This document shows, piece by piece, positions 23,901 to 33,829 of a stretch of DNA of 64,000 nt (the first letter of the stretch is position 1; each line of letters starts with the position of its first letter). The DNA lies in NCBI GenBank assembly GCA_964019055.1, contig OZ025207.1, positions 67,001 to 131,000 of the forward strand. The letters are read 5' to 3'. Below the pieces are notes generated by a model that was not told where the DNA came from, did no database searches, and saw only the letters and a program-made list of their open reading frames with translations. The stretch is from Anthopleura xanthogrammica. Its lineage: Eukaryota; Cnidaria; Anthozoa; Actiniaria; Actiniidae. The position numbers and the translations under genes are program-made.

Positions 23901-25307
23901 CTTCTAGTGGTAAGTGAAATACTTGTACAGTATGGCAAGGCTTATGTATGTTATAAACTATATCTCAGCGAACCCAAACTTAAGGCTTGAATAAATGATC
24001 TCACATGCCTGTTCTTCTCAAATAACAATATTTTTAGAATTCAACAAGAAGCATTTATCTCCCCCCCCCCCCCCCCCCCCCATAATTTTAAGTGGTGGCA
24101 TTCTCCTTCATCATTCTCTCTTTTTTCGCAGCAAAAGTGTGAGCACTAATCTAAGACGTCTCACAGTTTAAACGTCAAACTCTAACTGCAAACATCTAAC
24201 CACGGTTTGCGGTTTGTGGTCATCAAGAAAAAACTCAATCTAAAGGTTTCCAATCTCAATTCAAATATGGTATCTGCAGGGCTTAAACCAGTGACCAGAA
24301 CCTTCAGAACCACAGTGGTGAAAGATGACGAGTTAGCAGTGTATGCCACCCATTCAGTACTATAGTACATACACCTCACATACTCATGCAGTACTATAGT
24401 ACATACACCTCACATACTCATGCAGTACTATAGTACATACACCTTACATACTTATGCAGTACTATAGTACATCCACCTCACATACTCATGCAGTACTATA
24501 GTACATCCACCTCACATACTCATGCAGTACTATAGTACATCCACCTTACATACTTATGCAGTACTATAGTACATACACCTTACAAACTCATGCAGTACTA
24601 TAGTACTAAACCCCGCCCACATACTCATGCAGTACTATAGCATATATACACCTCACATACTCATGCAGTACTATAGTACATACACCTCACATACTCATGC
24701 AGTACTATAGCATATATACACCTCACATACTCATGCAGTACTATAGCATATATACACCTCACATACTCATGCAGTACTATAGTACGTACACCTCACATGC
24801 TCATGCAGTACTATAGTACATACACCTCACATGCTCATGCAGTACTATATAGTACGTACACCTCACATGCTCATGCAGTACTATAGCATATATACACTTT
24901 ACATACCTATACAACAGTACTATAGTACATATACTGGTACACATTGAATACATGAAACTGTACCCTCATACAGTAGTACTGTAGTCAGAATTTTCAAATT
25001 GACTCCGCGCGTGCCGACAACACTTGACAGGCATTTCTAGTGTTTTGACTGCCGTCAATTAAATTGCCGAGGATTTGTTTTCAATCAAATTCTAGTTTGT
25101 TTCAGGGTTTACAAAGCTATTGCTGTTACAAAGTTTGTTAGAGTATTTGATTGACGGCAGTCAAACCTCTAGACGAGTTGTCAGCACGTCGTGTGTCGCG
25201 TTACCTTGCAAATAGCTGAAAAGCTTGCAAAACTCACATCACCAAGGCCACGAATGACTTAACTTTAACTACTCACATTTTAGCTCTCTTTTTATGCTTG
25301 AATCCAT
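14118..25307 (-). CDS. TONSL: Tonsoku-like protein (TONSL), 5' 13 coding exons; 3' part not found
   Basis: In known animals TONSL pairs with MMS22L, binds newly replicated histone H4 and loads RAD51 at damaged forks in the nucleus. Coding exons read from the sequence: 25277-25307, 23467-23562, 22716-22879, 21833-22134, 21214-21385, 20099-20216, 19185-19330, 18455-18607, 17424-17549, 16558-16789, 15074-15150, 14512-14601, 14190-14118. All have GT/AG ends and compatible phases, giving 593 codons. Residues from about 10 to 435 are a TPR array (motifs include [21 protein letters not shown] and [11 protein letters not shown]). A D/E-rich linker follows (exons 10-11), then ankyrin repeats ([25 protein letters not shown]). 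The start gives [10 protein letters not shown], which aligns with the usual TONSL N-terminus. The usual third ankyrin repeat, ubiquitin-like part and LRRs were not found. Reading through the exon 13 donor gives a stop after a few residues. The gene either continues past a large intron or is truncated. Confidence 0.92.
14755..14918 (+). repeat. poly-C tracts and (CCCCT)n in TONSL intron 11
   Basis: Two C-runs near 14770-14808 are followed by a 'cccctcccct' tract at about 14893-14918. The flank 'ggtggatctggttcgagggg' may be the end of a degenerate dispersed element. C-runs of this type recur at 24060, 28685, 42545, 45205 and 47440. Confidence 0.7.
15180..16146 (+). repeat. 57-bp minisatellite, array C (about 17 copies)
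   Basis: This is the largest array of the family, in TONSL intron 10 and antisense to the gene. Its edge lies about 28 nt from the exon 11 acceptor. Most copies are nearly identical. A variant pair (an 'acaaatcaaacc' unit followed by 'acagatagaacc') occurs twice, suggesting segmental expansion. The 14-mer CATTAACAACCTCT occurs at both edges (15176-15189 and 16143-16156). Confidence 0.97.
16297..16466. repeat. 91-bp tandem duplication beside TONSL exon 10
   Basis: The segment from 'ggaagccatttcaatgtta' to 'ccactcatac' occurs twice with a 91-bp offset and a few substitutions. It lies in intron 10 about 90 nt past the exon 10 donor. The frame open through that donor runs into it until a stop at 16283, so intron retention would append about 90 unrelated residues. 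Confidence 0.8.
17040..17175. mobile_element. 136-bp foldback MITE in TONSL intron 9
   Basis: Long, almost perfect terminal inverted repeats of about 52 bp (17040-17091 and 17124-17175), beginning GACCCCTTGCAGCACGTCGG, surround a short loop. A TA dinucleotide sits at each edge, as for a mariner-type target-site duplication. It has no coding capacity. Confidence 0.75.
17585..18220. repeat. CAT/ATC-rich microsatellite with about 55-bp higher-order unit
   Basis: In TONSL intron 8. The (CAT)n tract is organised in its first part by a recurring unit containing 'caacctcaatatcatccat' and 'cgtaatcaccatcatcat', then decays into pure CAT/CAC triplets. Open frames here are repeat artefacts. Confidence 0.92.
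18274..18347 (+). repeat. 18-bp tandem repeat, 4 copies
   Basis: Four copies of GACTGGCTGATCTAGGGT in TONSL intron 8. The core 'ggctgatcta' is shared with the 57-bp family, so this may be a short expansion of part of that unit. Confidence 0.85.
18691..19166 (+). repeat. (AGAAC)n pentanucleotide array with (GGGCA)n and (GAGAG)n edge
   Basis: About 80 AGAAC units occupy most of TONSL intron 7, preceded by short 'gggca' and 'ggaga' runs. The array ends about 18 nt from the exon 7 donor. On the transcribed sense strand it reads (GTTCT)n. The EQNRT frames are artefacts. Confidence 0.96.
20276..20700. mobile_element. nested foldback element in TONSL intron 5
   Basis: An outer inverted repeat spans about 20276-20418: 'gatttgttagtg' pairs with 'cactaacaaatc', and 'gcaagcag' approximately with 'tgcttgc'. 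Beyond it 'tttatcattcaaat' (about 20423) is inverted at about 20670-20690. An internal 'gcacatgagcagacc' occurs twice. It is inferred to be one compound or two nested non-autonomous elements. Confidence 0.6.
21105..21177 (-). repeat. diverged 57-bp unit in TONSL intron 5
   Basis: An inverted, decayed copy ('gagttagccctgacttagat' then 'cagcccagaagttgtttcag') is followed by a partial second 'gatcaggtcagaggttgtta'. Confidence 0.7.
21425..21545 (+). mobile_element. tRNA-derived SINE in TONSL intron 4
   Basis: A perfect RNA polymerase III A box TGGTGTAGTGG (21431-21441) is followed by a perfect B box GGTTCAATTCC (21474-21484), at tRNA-like spacing. The body beyond is non-tRNA and AT-rich. It is antisense to TONSL. 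A second, more decayed copy with 'gattcaattcgtgg' lies at about 21640-21760. Confidence 0.75.
22245..22313 (+). repeat. 17-bp G-rich repeat (G-quadruplex-prone)
   Basis: About three to four copies of GGGGGAGGGAGGGTACA in TONSL intron 3. There are many runs of three or more G separated by short loops on the + strand, which is the template strand for TONSL. Confidence 0.85.
22984..23163. mobile_element. 180-bp hAT-type MITE in TONSL intron 2
   Basis: Inverted termini CAGGGCTCAAAATAA at each end (22984 and 23163) are flanked by 8-bp near-identical direct repeats ('atatatat' and 'atatatac'). This is the pattern known for hAT elements (CAGGG ends, 8-bp duplication). It has no transposase. Confidence 0.8.
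24060..24081 (+). repeat. poly-C tract
   Basis: About 20 consecutive C in TONSL intron 1. No other structure was noted. Confidence 0.9.
24354..24930 (+). repeat. 34-bp palindrome-bearing minisatellite (about 17 copies)
   Basis: In TONSL intron 1. The unit is about 34 bp with 'acacctcacatactcatg' and the self-complementary GTACTATAGTAC. Some copies carry 'agcatatata' in place of 'agtacata', which breaks the palindrome. Copy spacing is 34-37 bp. Confidence 0.93.
25008..25197. mobile_element. foldback element in TONSL intron 1
   Basis: The left arm carries 'tttgactgccgtcaatt' and 'gccgacaac'. The right arm carries the inverted 'attgacggcagtcaaa' and 'gttgtcagcacg'. It ends about 80 nt before the exon 1 donor. 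No coding content. Confidence 0.65.
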
Positions 25308-26440
25308 TTAAACCATCGTTTTAAACCTTTACAATTTCCGCAGACAAAATTTGCTGCCTTAAAAAATGGCGGGTTTGTGATTCTGTTATGAACAACCGCT
25401 GCTCAAAGTAACAATACGTAATCCCCACCCACCCCTCCCCTAACATTGTTTTTCTTTAAATCCTTTTATCTAGGTTAAAAGGGGGTCTTTTTACAAAACA
25501 AAACAAAATAATTGTACATTTAATATCAGCTTATTTTACTTTTACTTTGAAAAGATCCAATATGGTCGTGAACTAGCATTGTTTTTAGATGACAGTTCTT
25601 TCGATTTCGAAATAGCTTTGACGGGCTTCCTTTGTTCTTTCCATCAAAACAAATTAAACATGGCTGCCTTAGCGAGGAGTTTTTTATGCACTCGGACTTT
25701 ACCTTTAATATACTCGCTAAACTTCTTATGCGATCTCTTTTTAAAGCATTGAAGACTTAAATTCTTTACCTAAGCTTACTTGTAGCATCGTGTAGGAATG
25801 TTGGACGAGCAAGTTAAGGAGAAGAAATCAATTCGTAAATCCCGATTCGAGTATGGAACGAGGGCCACAGGTTTAGATCGTTTTGTGGCAAAGGTTATTA
25901 GAGCTACCCTGGCAAAACAAGCACGATTCATTTATATATTGTTTATTCAAGAGTTAAGCGGCAAGAAAAAACTAGGTTGTTTACCCAGGTGGATTACTGA
26001 GCGACTACAAACAATACTCTGAAGAAAGCTATGGGTCATAAAGTTAAGTTATTACAACACTGCATTTTCAATTATATGGAAGTTATATTTTTTTTGTGTG
26101 TGTGGAATGTGAATTCTAATTTTGAAAGGAATAACCCTTTGGTACCCCTCCCGCCCTCCCACCCCGCAAGAAAATGGTCATGTGTGCCACTGCCACTTCC
26201 ACACACAGTGCAACATTGCACACAATATTGCAAGCAAAGTTGCTTACTGTAAATAGATCGTTTTCTACTTCAACAACATTGTATGCAACAAATTGAGTTA
26301 TGTGACATAGCTCGCAACATCGATTGCCTGAAATTAAACAGTGTGCAATGACGCACCATGCGTATATAGCTTTAGGCTTGCAGAAATGCATATAAATCGA
26401 AGTTAACATTATAAATATAAAATGACCCTTTAAAACTAAG
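25308..26440. other. TONSL upstream region
   Basis: This is the presumed promoter and 5' flank of TONSL (minus). No TATA box is obvious at the expected place. A 74-codon + frame at 25798-26022 is noted but not called. Nothing else was recognised to 26440. Confidence 0.4.
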
Positions 26441-26462
26441 TGTTGCCTAATGGTCTTAGTAT

Positions 26463-26718
26463 AAACCTGCTAATGGTCTATCAAATCCTGCACTCTGATT
26501 GGCTGAGCAACTAGTGGTCTATTAGTGATAGACCACAAGCAGCGAGAAAGGTGGGTTTTGAAAGCCAAAACAATGGCAAAAACAATTATTTATTTTTTGA
26601 GATTACAGTAGTAGGTTTATACTATTAAAACAATTAGACCTCTCCCCCTCATGGTCTACAAGTCAATAACCCATGACTATTGCTATTGACCCGTAGACTA
26701 TTCAGGCTGCAGGTCTCA
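26463..26718 (+). mobile_element. dispersed foldback family X, copy 1
   Basis: Starts 'aaacctgctaatggtctatc' and contains 'ctgattggctgagc', then GGTCTATTAGTGATAGACC (an internal inverted repeat), then 'caattagacctct'. Copies 2 (27125-27420) and 3 (46552-46810, inverted) share the same order of motifs. Confidence 0.7.
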
Positions 26719-26735
26719 CATACATGCATTTTTAG

Positions 26736-27107
26736 CTTGGGCAGTTTGTTGTCCCATTCCATACCACGTGTCATTCCCTAGAGTATCATTTCTTTGTTCA
26801 ATGGTTGCGCATGAAAAGACACATGAATATGGATACAACTCAAACTAAGAATCTTATTCTCAAGACCACGTGTCATTCCCTAGAGTATCATTTCTTTTTA
26901 ATGGTAGCTCATTAGAAGACACATGAATTTGGATAAACTCAAACAAAGAATTTTATTCTCAAAACCACATGTCATTCCCTAGAGTATCATTTCTTTGTTT
27001 AATGGTTGAACATGAGAAGACACATGAATATGGATACACCTAAAACAAAGAATCTTATTCTCAAGAGAATGATAGTGGTCTGAAATGGGACAACAAGCCA
27101 CCCAAGG
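26736..27107. mobile_element. TIR element with three internal tandem repeats
   Basis: The ends CTTGGGCAGTTTGTTGTCCC and the inverted GGGACAACAAGCCACCCAAG enclose three copies of a roughly 102-bp unit that begins 'cacgtgtcattccctagagt'. It lies between copies 1 and 2 of foldback family X. Confidence 0.7.
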
Positions 27108-27124
27108 TCTATTGTTAATTAGAA

Positions 27125-27420
27125 AAAACCTACTAATGGTCTATCACCAATCGAGCCCTGTGATTGGCTGAGCTACTAGGGGTCTATTAGTGATAGACCT
27201 CTAGTAGCGAAAAGCGCCGGTTTTGAAAACCAAAAAAAATATATTTAAAGCAAAATCCAAAATTTTTTGCATCGTTTTATTGGACCGATTAGTAGGTTTT
27301 TACTAAAACAATTAGACCTCTCGCCCTCATGGCCTACGAGTGAATAGCCCATTTGGCCTTCGGCCTCATGGGCTATTGACTCGTAGACCATTCGGACTCG
27401 AGGACTAATTGTTAACTAGA
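27125..27420 (+). mobile_element. dispersed foldback family X, copy 2
   Basis: Same motif order as copy 1 with substitutions, plus a GC-richer 3' part containing the short palindrome 'ggccttcggcc'. Confidence 0.7.
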
Positions 27421-27510
27421 CCGGGTGCTTCATGATATTGTTAAAAAAAGGACAACAGTTCAGCAGCTTTACAGTGTACAATCTCATATCATATGAGTGT
27501 GCAATAGGGG

Positions 27511-27620
27511 AGCACAGGTGGCATAGCAGTGAGAACACTCACCTCTCATAATATAATGCAACCCAGGCTCAATTCCCAGACTTGGAATCGTATGGAGTAA
27601 AGTAACTGGCCTATATAACC
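27511..27620 (+). mobile_element. tRNA-derived SINE
   Basis: A box TGGCATAGCAG (27519-27529) and B box GGCTCAATTCC (27566-27576) each match the Pol III consensus at 10 of 11 positions. The non-tRNA body beyond resembles the 21425 copy in 'ccagacttgg'. Confidence 0.65.
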
Positions 27621-27724
27621 AGACGGCCTACCCATGTTTGATTGCATCCAAAATGTAGACATTTTCTGGTAATAGCTTATCATTCTTTTATCATTAAAAA
27701 TATTAACAGAGAACATCTACATTG

Positions 27725-27905
27725 TTGATATTATTATTATTATCATTATTATTATTATTATTATTATTATTAATTTTAAAATTATGGTTTCTTTATTTTT
27801 TCCCTGTTGTTCAATTACAATAACAAGCGGGTCGTGCCTGGGCTTTGTTACTGAACATTATTATTATTAATATTATCATTATTATTGTTATTATTATTAT
27901 TAAAA
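27725..27905 (+). repeat. (ATT)n microsatellite, two blocks
   Basis: ATT/ATC triplets at about 27730-27770 and 27857-27902, with about 85 bp of AT-rich sequence between. Confidence 0.85.
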
Positions 27906-30900
27906 TATAAAATTTATAGGCATGTAGAATTTGAAAAAATAAATAAAAAATTAACATTGGCTTGCTGCCTGCAAACATCAATGTAGACAATTTTTTGTTT
28001 CACATTTAACAATAAACTTAAAAATTACCAATATAATGTTTGTGAAGGATGCAGCGAACTAAACTCTTGCCAACAGATGTCATCAATGTTATGGTGAGGA
28101 GCCTTCAAGAGTGCTTTTACGTGTCTAGACTCTTTTGTGAGGGAGAAGAACTATTATGGCTAGGATTAGAGTGGTTTTATTTTCCCTTTGAAATATTAGT
28201 AAACTAAAAGAGATTAGATCTTATTTGCATTGTTTTCTTTTGTGTCTATTTGACATTATAACTAGTGAAAATAGAAAATGTGCACTCGTGCTGTGTGAAG
28301 TTATAAAGCATAGTGGAGTACTGCTTCTCGACACTCCTTAACTGTTTTGACAATCCCCAAGTGCATCATCACTGCACACAGCACAGCAAGCATTTTTTCT
28401 ATTTCTTTTATGAAATACAAATTACAATAATTATTATTTTGGATTTGAATGATGCAATAGAAAGCTTAAGTGCATGCTGTGTTCTCATAAAGCACCCACC
28501 CCAACCAATCACAAAGCAATATTTATATCAGTTATTTTATAATATTTTTTGTTTCACTGGTTTAGTAAAATCATTCTAGACTAACCTTATAATGGCTGTA
28601 GACCAGACTAGGTTTCATTGTTGGGATCCATTACACTGTTGTGATAACATGTTTGATCTTGATTTGCTGTCATTTCAAACTAAAGCCTGTGCACCCCCCC
28701 CCCCCTTTACTAGGGGTATGATTGACCTAACTAATTGGGGTTGAGCAGGGGGGGACAGACCCTCATGTAATAATTGTTAATGGGAATGTAACCAATCATA
28801 AATGGATTTGTAACATGAAGACTTGAAAAAAGAGAGCATGTGATGAGTGATATTTCTCTCTAGACCAATTAGAATGCAGTGAGACGTTTTGATGGCATTA
28901 GACCTACCCATCACAGCAAATCATTCTGAACATATCGTATCACATATGGAAGAAAAGCCATCAGAACAAAATTATCATCCAATCTTTTCCTAATTTTTTT
29001 TTTTTTTTTTTTTGCAAAAAATAGTTTTTGACAGATTGCATCTCGAAATGACATAATTAATATGTCTTTCATTAAGAGTTAATACCAGTTCAATAAAGCA
29101 GGCCACGCCCTCGGGTCATGTTTTTTCGAGATTTTGTCATTAATATATTTTTTGTTTGGGTTATACGTCTTCTTTTTTTTTCAATCCCTTATATCCAAAT
29201 ACAATTAGAAAATAATGAAGCCTTAATCAAACATGTCAGAGCTAGCAAGCGACGGGAAAATAATAGCATTGCGGTCCATAGTGTTCCTTTACAATTCATT
29301 TCGTCTGTGTTTGTTTTTGCATCAAAAGCGTCAACAAAACTTGATTCGCAAAGACTAAAATCCAAAGTTGCTTTTATAATGTTTAATTTTTCATACATTG
29401 ATAACACTTGTTTCTTTTGCTTTAGTTTATCTCGTTTTTAACGTGGGCGGGTTTCTGAAAACTTGTTTGAAAAAGAAGTTAAAGCTCACATGAATCCAAG
29501 CTTAACCGAGATTAGTCTAGGGATATACTGACTTCCTACTCTTAGAGCTCAGATGTGATAAGATTGAACTTGAAACAAAGTGCTTCTACTTTCATTTGTG
29601 TGCATCAAAACATTTACGCAAAGATCAGATAGAAAGTTCTTGACTCTGTGAGAAATCGTGGTCGGATGGTGATCGGTCAGTCTGGTCGGATGGTGATCGA
29701 TCGAGCGGTCAGGAAAAGAGTATTTTTACAGTATCCATCGTAAACAAGTGGAGCAATTATCACTCGCTTTGCCTGAGGGCCTTACCAAATGTCCCCATTC
29801 AGTCTAAAAACGTCTTTCAGGTGATTTCACTGATAAAAACAATGACAAAATGATTCGACTTCTTAACAAGCTGCAGAACTCTCACTCTCCTTTTCTCCCT
29901 CTCTCTCATTCAGTTACTCCTTCACTAGTTCTTTCTCTACTACAACATCGCCTATTTATTTGCTTAATCAAGAAGGGAGTCCGGATATAGACAGAAACCT
30001 AATTCTTCCTGTAGGTCGTCTATATTCCATCCACCCTTTATTACTGATTGTGCTTTGAGATGTTTATTTTTTTTCCCTTTTATTTTAGTTTCTCCCTTCC
30101 TCTCGACCTCCCAAGTGATCTCCTTCCAGTAATGATTAATCTAATGCGACATATTTAATTCCCATCTCAATTTCCCTATTGTCATATACGACGTACCCCC
30201 CCCCCCACCCTCCCGCAATCTAACGTCGTTAACTATCTGTATTTTATCTAGTACCCTCCCCTCCCATAAAAATATTACGTGCTGTTTTATACGCGCGCCC
30301 TCCTCTGCCCTACAAGTTATCCCTCCCCTCCCTTGCATTTTTTGTTTAGCACCCTCCCTTCCCCTGTTGTTTGTTGGTAACGAGCATGTTATAGCCTGCT
30401 CGCACAATGATCCTCCACCCCTCCCCCCACAAGAGTTACTCCCAATAGAATCCTCCCGTCCCTCCCCTCCCTCTACTTACATCCAAGCCAGCTATATCCA
30501 TATGTGTCCCTCTATTTTACTGCCAACAGCTGCCAACCCTCTTGAAACCCTTCTCAACCAGCAGTCACACATGATTGGTCGAATAGACCGAATGGAATCG
30601 AAATGACAAAATAACCTTTCAAAATCGTCTCGTAACACTCGCAGATCATTGTTATTTTTTTGATATTTCATGAATATTTCAATCTTGATCAAAAGTTATT
30701 ACTTAGAATAAAATTAATGTACAACATACCTAGAATCTGTATCACCAAGCACGTCTAGGGGGATCTGGTTATTTTAGTAACAATCTTGTCAGTAACTGTG
30801 AATTCAATTTCCTGTACAATCAGCATGAGATCGTTCCAAAGAAAGAGAGAGGGAAAGAAAGAAAAAAAAAAGAGAATGAAAGAAAGAGTGAAAGAAAGAA

Positions 30901-33664
30901 AGAATTTGAAATTTCAAAGAAAGAAATTGAAAAAAATTTAACTGGACCCATACAAATGAGTACGTATCGCTACTTGTACATGTAAACCGAACAAGCCAGG
31001 ACCAATTAGACTTGTTCGATCAGATTCGACCTCCATTAGAATTATGGTACATATCAAATAAATGACACAAAACAGTTTCATTTTCCGGTTCGCTTTGCAT
31101 AAAAAATTCCGTACACAGACGAGCTGTCCATCGAGTTTCTTTATCAATAACATATCCATTGTATAGCATCCTCATTTCAGATTTAAAAAGCGCCTTAGCT
31201 TTCTAGGGAAGAGATCTAGATTTCACAACGCAAATAGAAGTTATCATATGAAGTTAGGCAAATTTTGCAGATAACAAATGGGTTTTTTTCGTGAACATGT
31301 CCAAGTTAAATTTTTTTTTACAAATAGCGCAAAGAATCTCCAGCAAAAACATCGATCATTAATATAACAACATACTTATTGCTTCATCATATGAGATATA
31401 ATCGAAAGAAAAAATTGCGGTCATTTTGAGGAACGGATTTATTAAAATCTCAGTGAGATGACCCTGAATGAGATAGGCAAATGTTATGCGCAATAAATTA
31501 TGCATTTTTAAATAAAGATTTCGAAGCCGGAACTTTAAATTGTTAAGAGCGAGAGTAAAATCCAAAATCATCTTTGGCATTATAATATCTCCTTGAAAAA
31601 AGAAAAGGCTTTGTTGCGGTGCCGAGCGCGCGCACATGTAACTTCCATCCTACCACCTGGCGACTTCCTGGACAGATCGATTGACCAGATATGATAACAG
31701 CATATCTGTGCTGTGCTGCCAAACTTACAACATTAGAAGTAAACACAAGTCTCTCGCGCGTCAAACGTAAGATTCATTGAGTGTTTACATCTTGGAGACA
31801 AAAAAAGATCTGCAATAAATATTTTAAAAACGATATCTAGAAATCCGATGTTTTTCTGCGCGAGCTAAGTCTTCTAGGCGTGGCAGCAAGGAGGCAAACA
31901 AAATCGCATTATAAAATAAATAAATAATCTTTATAAACTAAAATACAATCTACTTGACCGCAAAAATAACCTTCCTATAGTTTATTTGCCTATGTTTTTT
32001 GCTTCAGATATAATTAGTTTGTGAGTACCCAAGATCTGCGAGGCCGCGAGGCAAACATACCTGCGGCAACAATGCTACGGCGTATAGACCGATTATTGAC
32101 AATTTTTATGGTAAAGATGAGCTCATGTGCCAAGATAGAATTGGTATTCATTTGTAAGAGCGATTGGTAGGAATAAAGTGTGGATTAATTTTCTCCTTAA
32201 AAATAAGATTACACTTTCTAAAGTTGTAGAACTAATACTGGAATCATTGCCGACACCTGACTCCAAAGTCAAGCAAGCAGACGTCCTAGGATGAGGTTCT
32301 CCGGGGTTTTTTTCATTTCTCGTACTTTTATATTGTTTTTTAATCCACGTTTTTTTACACCAAATCATTCCAATATGTTTACTACTTTTGATATATTTTC
32401 AACTCCTACGTTCAATACTTGTTCACTGGCTTGAGTAACGTTGACAACCGATACAGCTTTAAGTGATATCAGTGAATGCGGTTGGTGACGGACAGTCAAA
32501 GAAACCGTGAATCGTCAATGAAAGCACGTACGCCGAGATAGATTATTTTGGGATCGATATTTATTTTTACCCACTTCACTTACGACAAGAAATCTTTGAT
32601 TTGAGGCAGAAGTACCTACAAGCAATTCTAAATCCGTAATCTGAAATTATTTTGAAAATCAGGCATGGAAAATACTGAAAAGAAAAACAGATCTAGTGAG
32701 TTCATTTTGTGGTAAAAAAATGTGACCCACTTGATCCCCCGCTGTTAGATTTTTATTGAGGATCAAAGAAAAACAACTTGATTGTAAACACATTCTATTA
32801 CGTACATGCAAAGTGGGCACACTCTTAAATAAGCATAAACTCGTAAAAAGAATGAAGACTTTTAGAAAATTGTCGTAGGCGGTTGAACAAAAATATATCA
32901 AGTTGAAGTTGTAGCTTTGTAGCTCGAGTTCTGGTCGCACAATATTATTCAACAGCCGAAAAACAATTATCCGTTTCACATTAAAATTCCAGGAACAACA
33001 ATTAACAACAGGGCGTTTCTCATTGATTTTCCAACAAATTTACTTGTACATGTTCTGGCTTTAACGCATTACATAAAATTAGTCAAAAGTTTTAAGCGAC
33101 TGAGAAGGTCTTTAGAAAACACATATCAACTCTGTTTTTGTTTTTTTTGTAAAAGGAACTTTTTGTCTTTAAAATAAAATATTTTAAGTTAATAATATTC
33201 ACGGCTGAAAAAAGCGTAGAGAATAAATAATAGTTGCATCTATATATTTATTTTTTTCGAAAAATGTTGGTCAGAATTCTTATTTGTCATCATATGACAA
33301 AGGTTTTGTCGAGTCACATGAAAATATCGAGTTGTTTTTCGTAACTCGAAGACGTGCAAAACATCATGATAGGCACGAGGAGGTCAACCAAATCTATTTT
33401 AAATATTGTTTTTCTTTTGACAATTAAATTATATGCTTCTTCTGTCTACTGCCGAAGTTTTGAAATTCCATTCTTTACAAAACATTAGACTAGCCTAAAT
33501 TTTTTCGAAGAATAAAGATAGCAAAACAAAACAGAAAAATAAACATCAACAGCAAAGAGAAAATATCCTGTTATGACAAGCTTTAGCATAATGACATCTA
33601 GTTTTCTGAATTTTAAGGCCGAAAATTATTTAAATATACTTGGTTCAGAGAAAATAATTATATA
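27906..33664. other. intergenic region with scattered repeats
   Basis: No supported gene. It contains one copy of a dispersed family (28265-28560), a 'ggtcggatggtgatcg' short duplication near 29660-29705, poly-T at 28988-29013, C-rich lines 30190-30480 and a GA-rich patch at 30840-30905. Short frames here lack domains. Confidence 0.45.
28265..28560 (+). mobile_element. dispersed repeat family Y, copy 1
   Basis: Shares 'gaaaatagaaaatg', 'ctcgtgctgtg', 'agttataaagca', 'acacagcacagcaagca', 'gtgctgtgttctcat' and 'caaccaatca' in the same order with 50300-50545. It is inferred to be a non-autonomous element. The ends were not resolved. Confidence 0.55.
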
Positions 33665-33829
33665 ATGGCCGAAGAAAGCAGTTCTTCTTGTCAGTGTCCA
33701 GCCATTCAAATCCAAGATCGAATCGTGAGGTCCTTCAGGTATCCCTTGGCTACCATAGATGACAGCCTTGCTAACTCATCTATTTTTAACGCCATAAATT
33801 CTTCGATTAAGAAATTGCTGGAACTATAA
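33665..33829 (+). CDS. possible 54-residue small protein, unknown
   Basis: The ATG has A at -3 and G at +4. The frame reads MAEESSSSCQCPAIQIQDR and onward to LLEL before TAA. It has a Ser/Cys-rich start and an amphipathic-looking C-terminal half, with no signal peptide or transmembrane segment. An AATAAA lies about 25 bp after the stop. I recognise no family. It could be a chance frame or one exon of something larger. Composition is more balanced than the low-complexity frames nearby. Confidence 0.25.
   Translation: MAEESSSSCQCPAIQIQDRIVRSFRYPLATIDDSLANSSIFNAINSSIKKLLEL

Noticed and set aside
25798..26022. 74-residue basic protein divergent from TONSL
   Set aside because: No domain, no supporting motifs. 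It could be chance, and is left uncalled pending transcript data.
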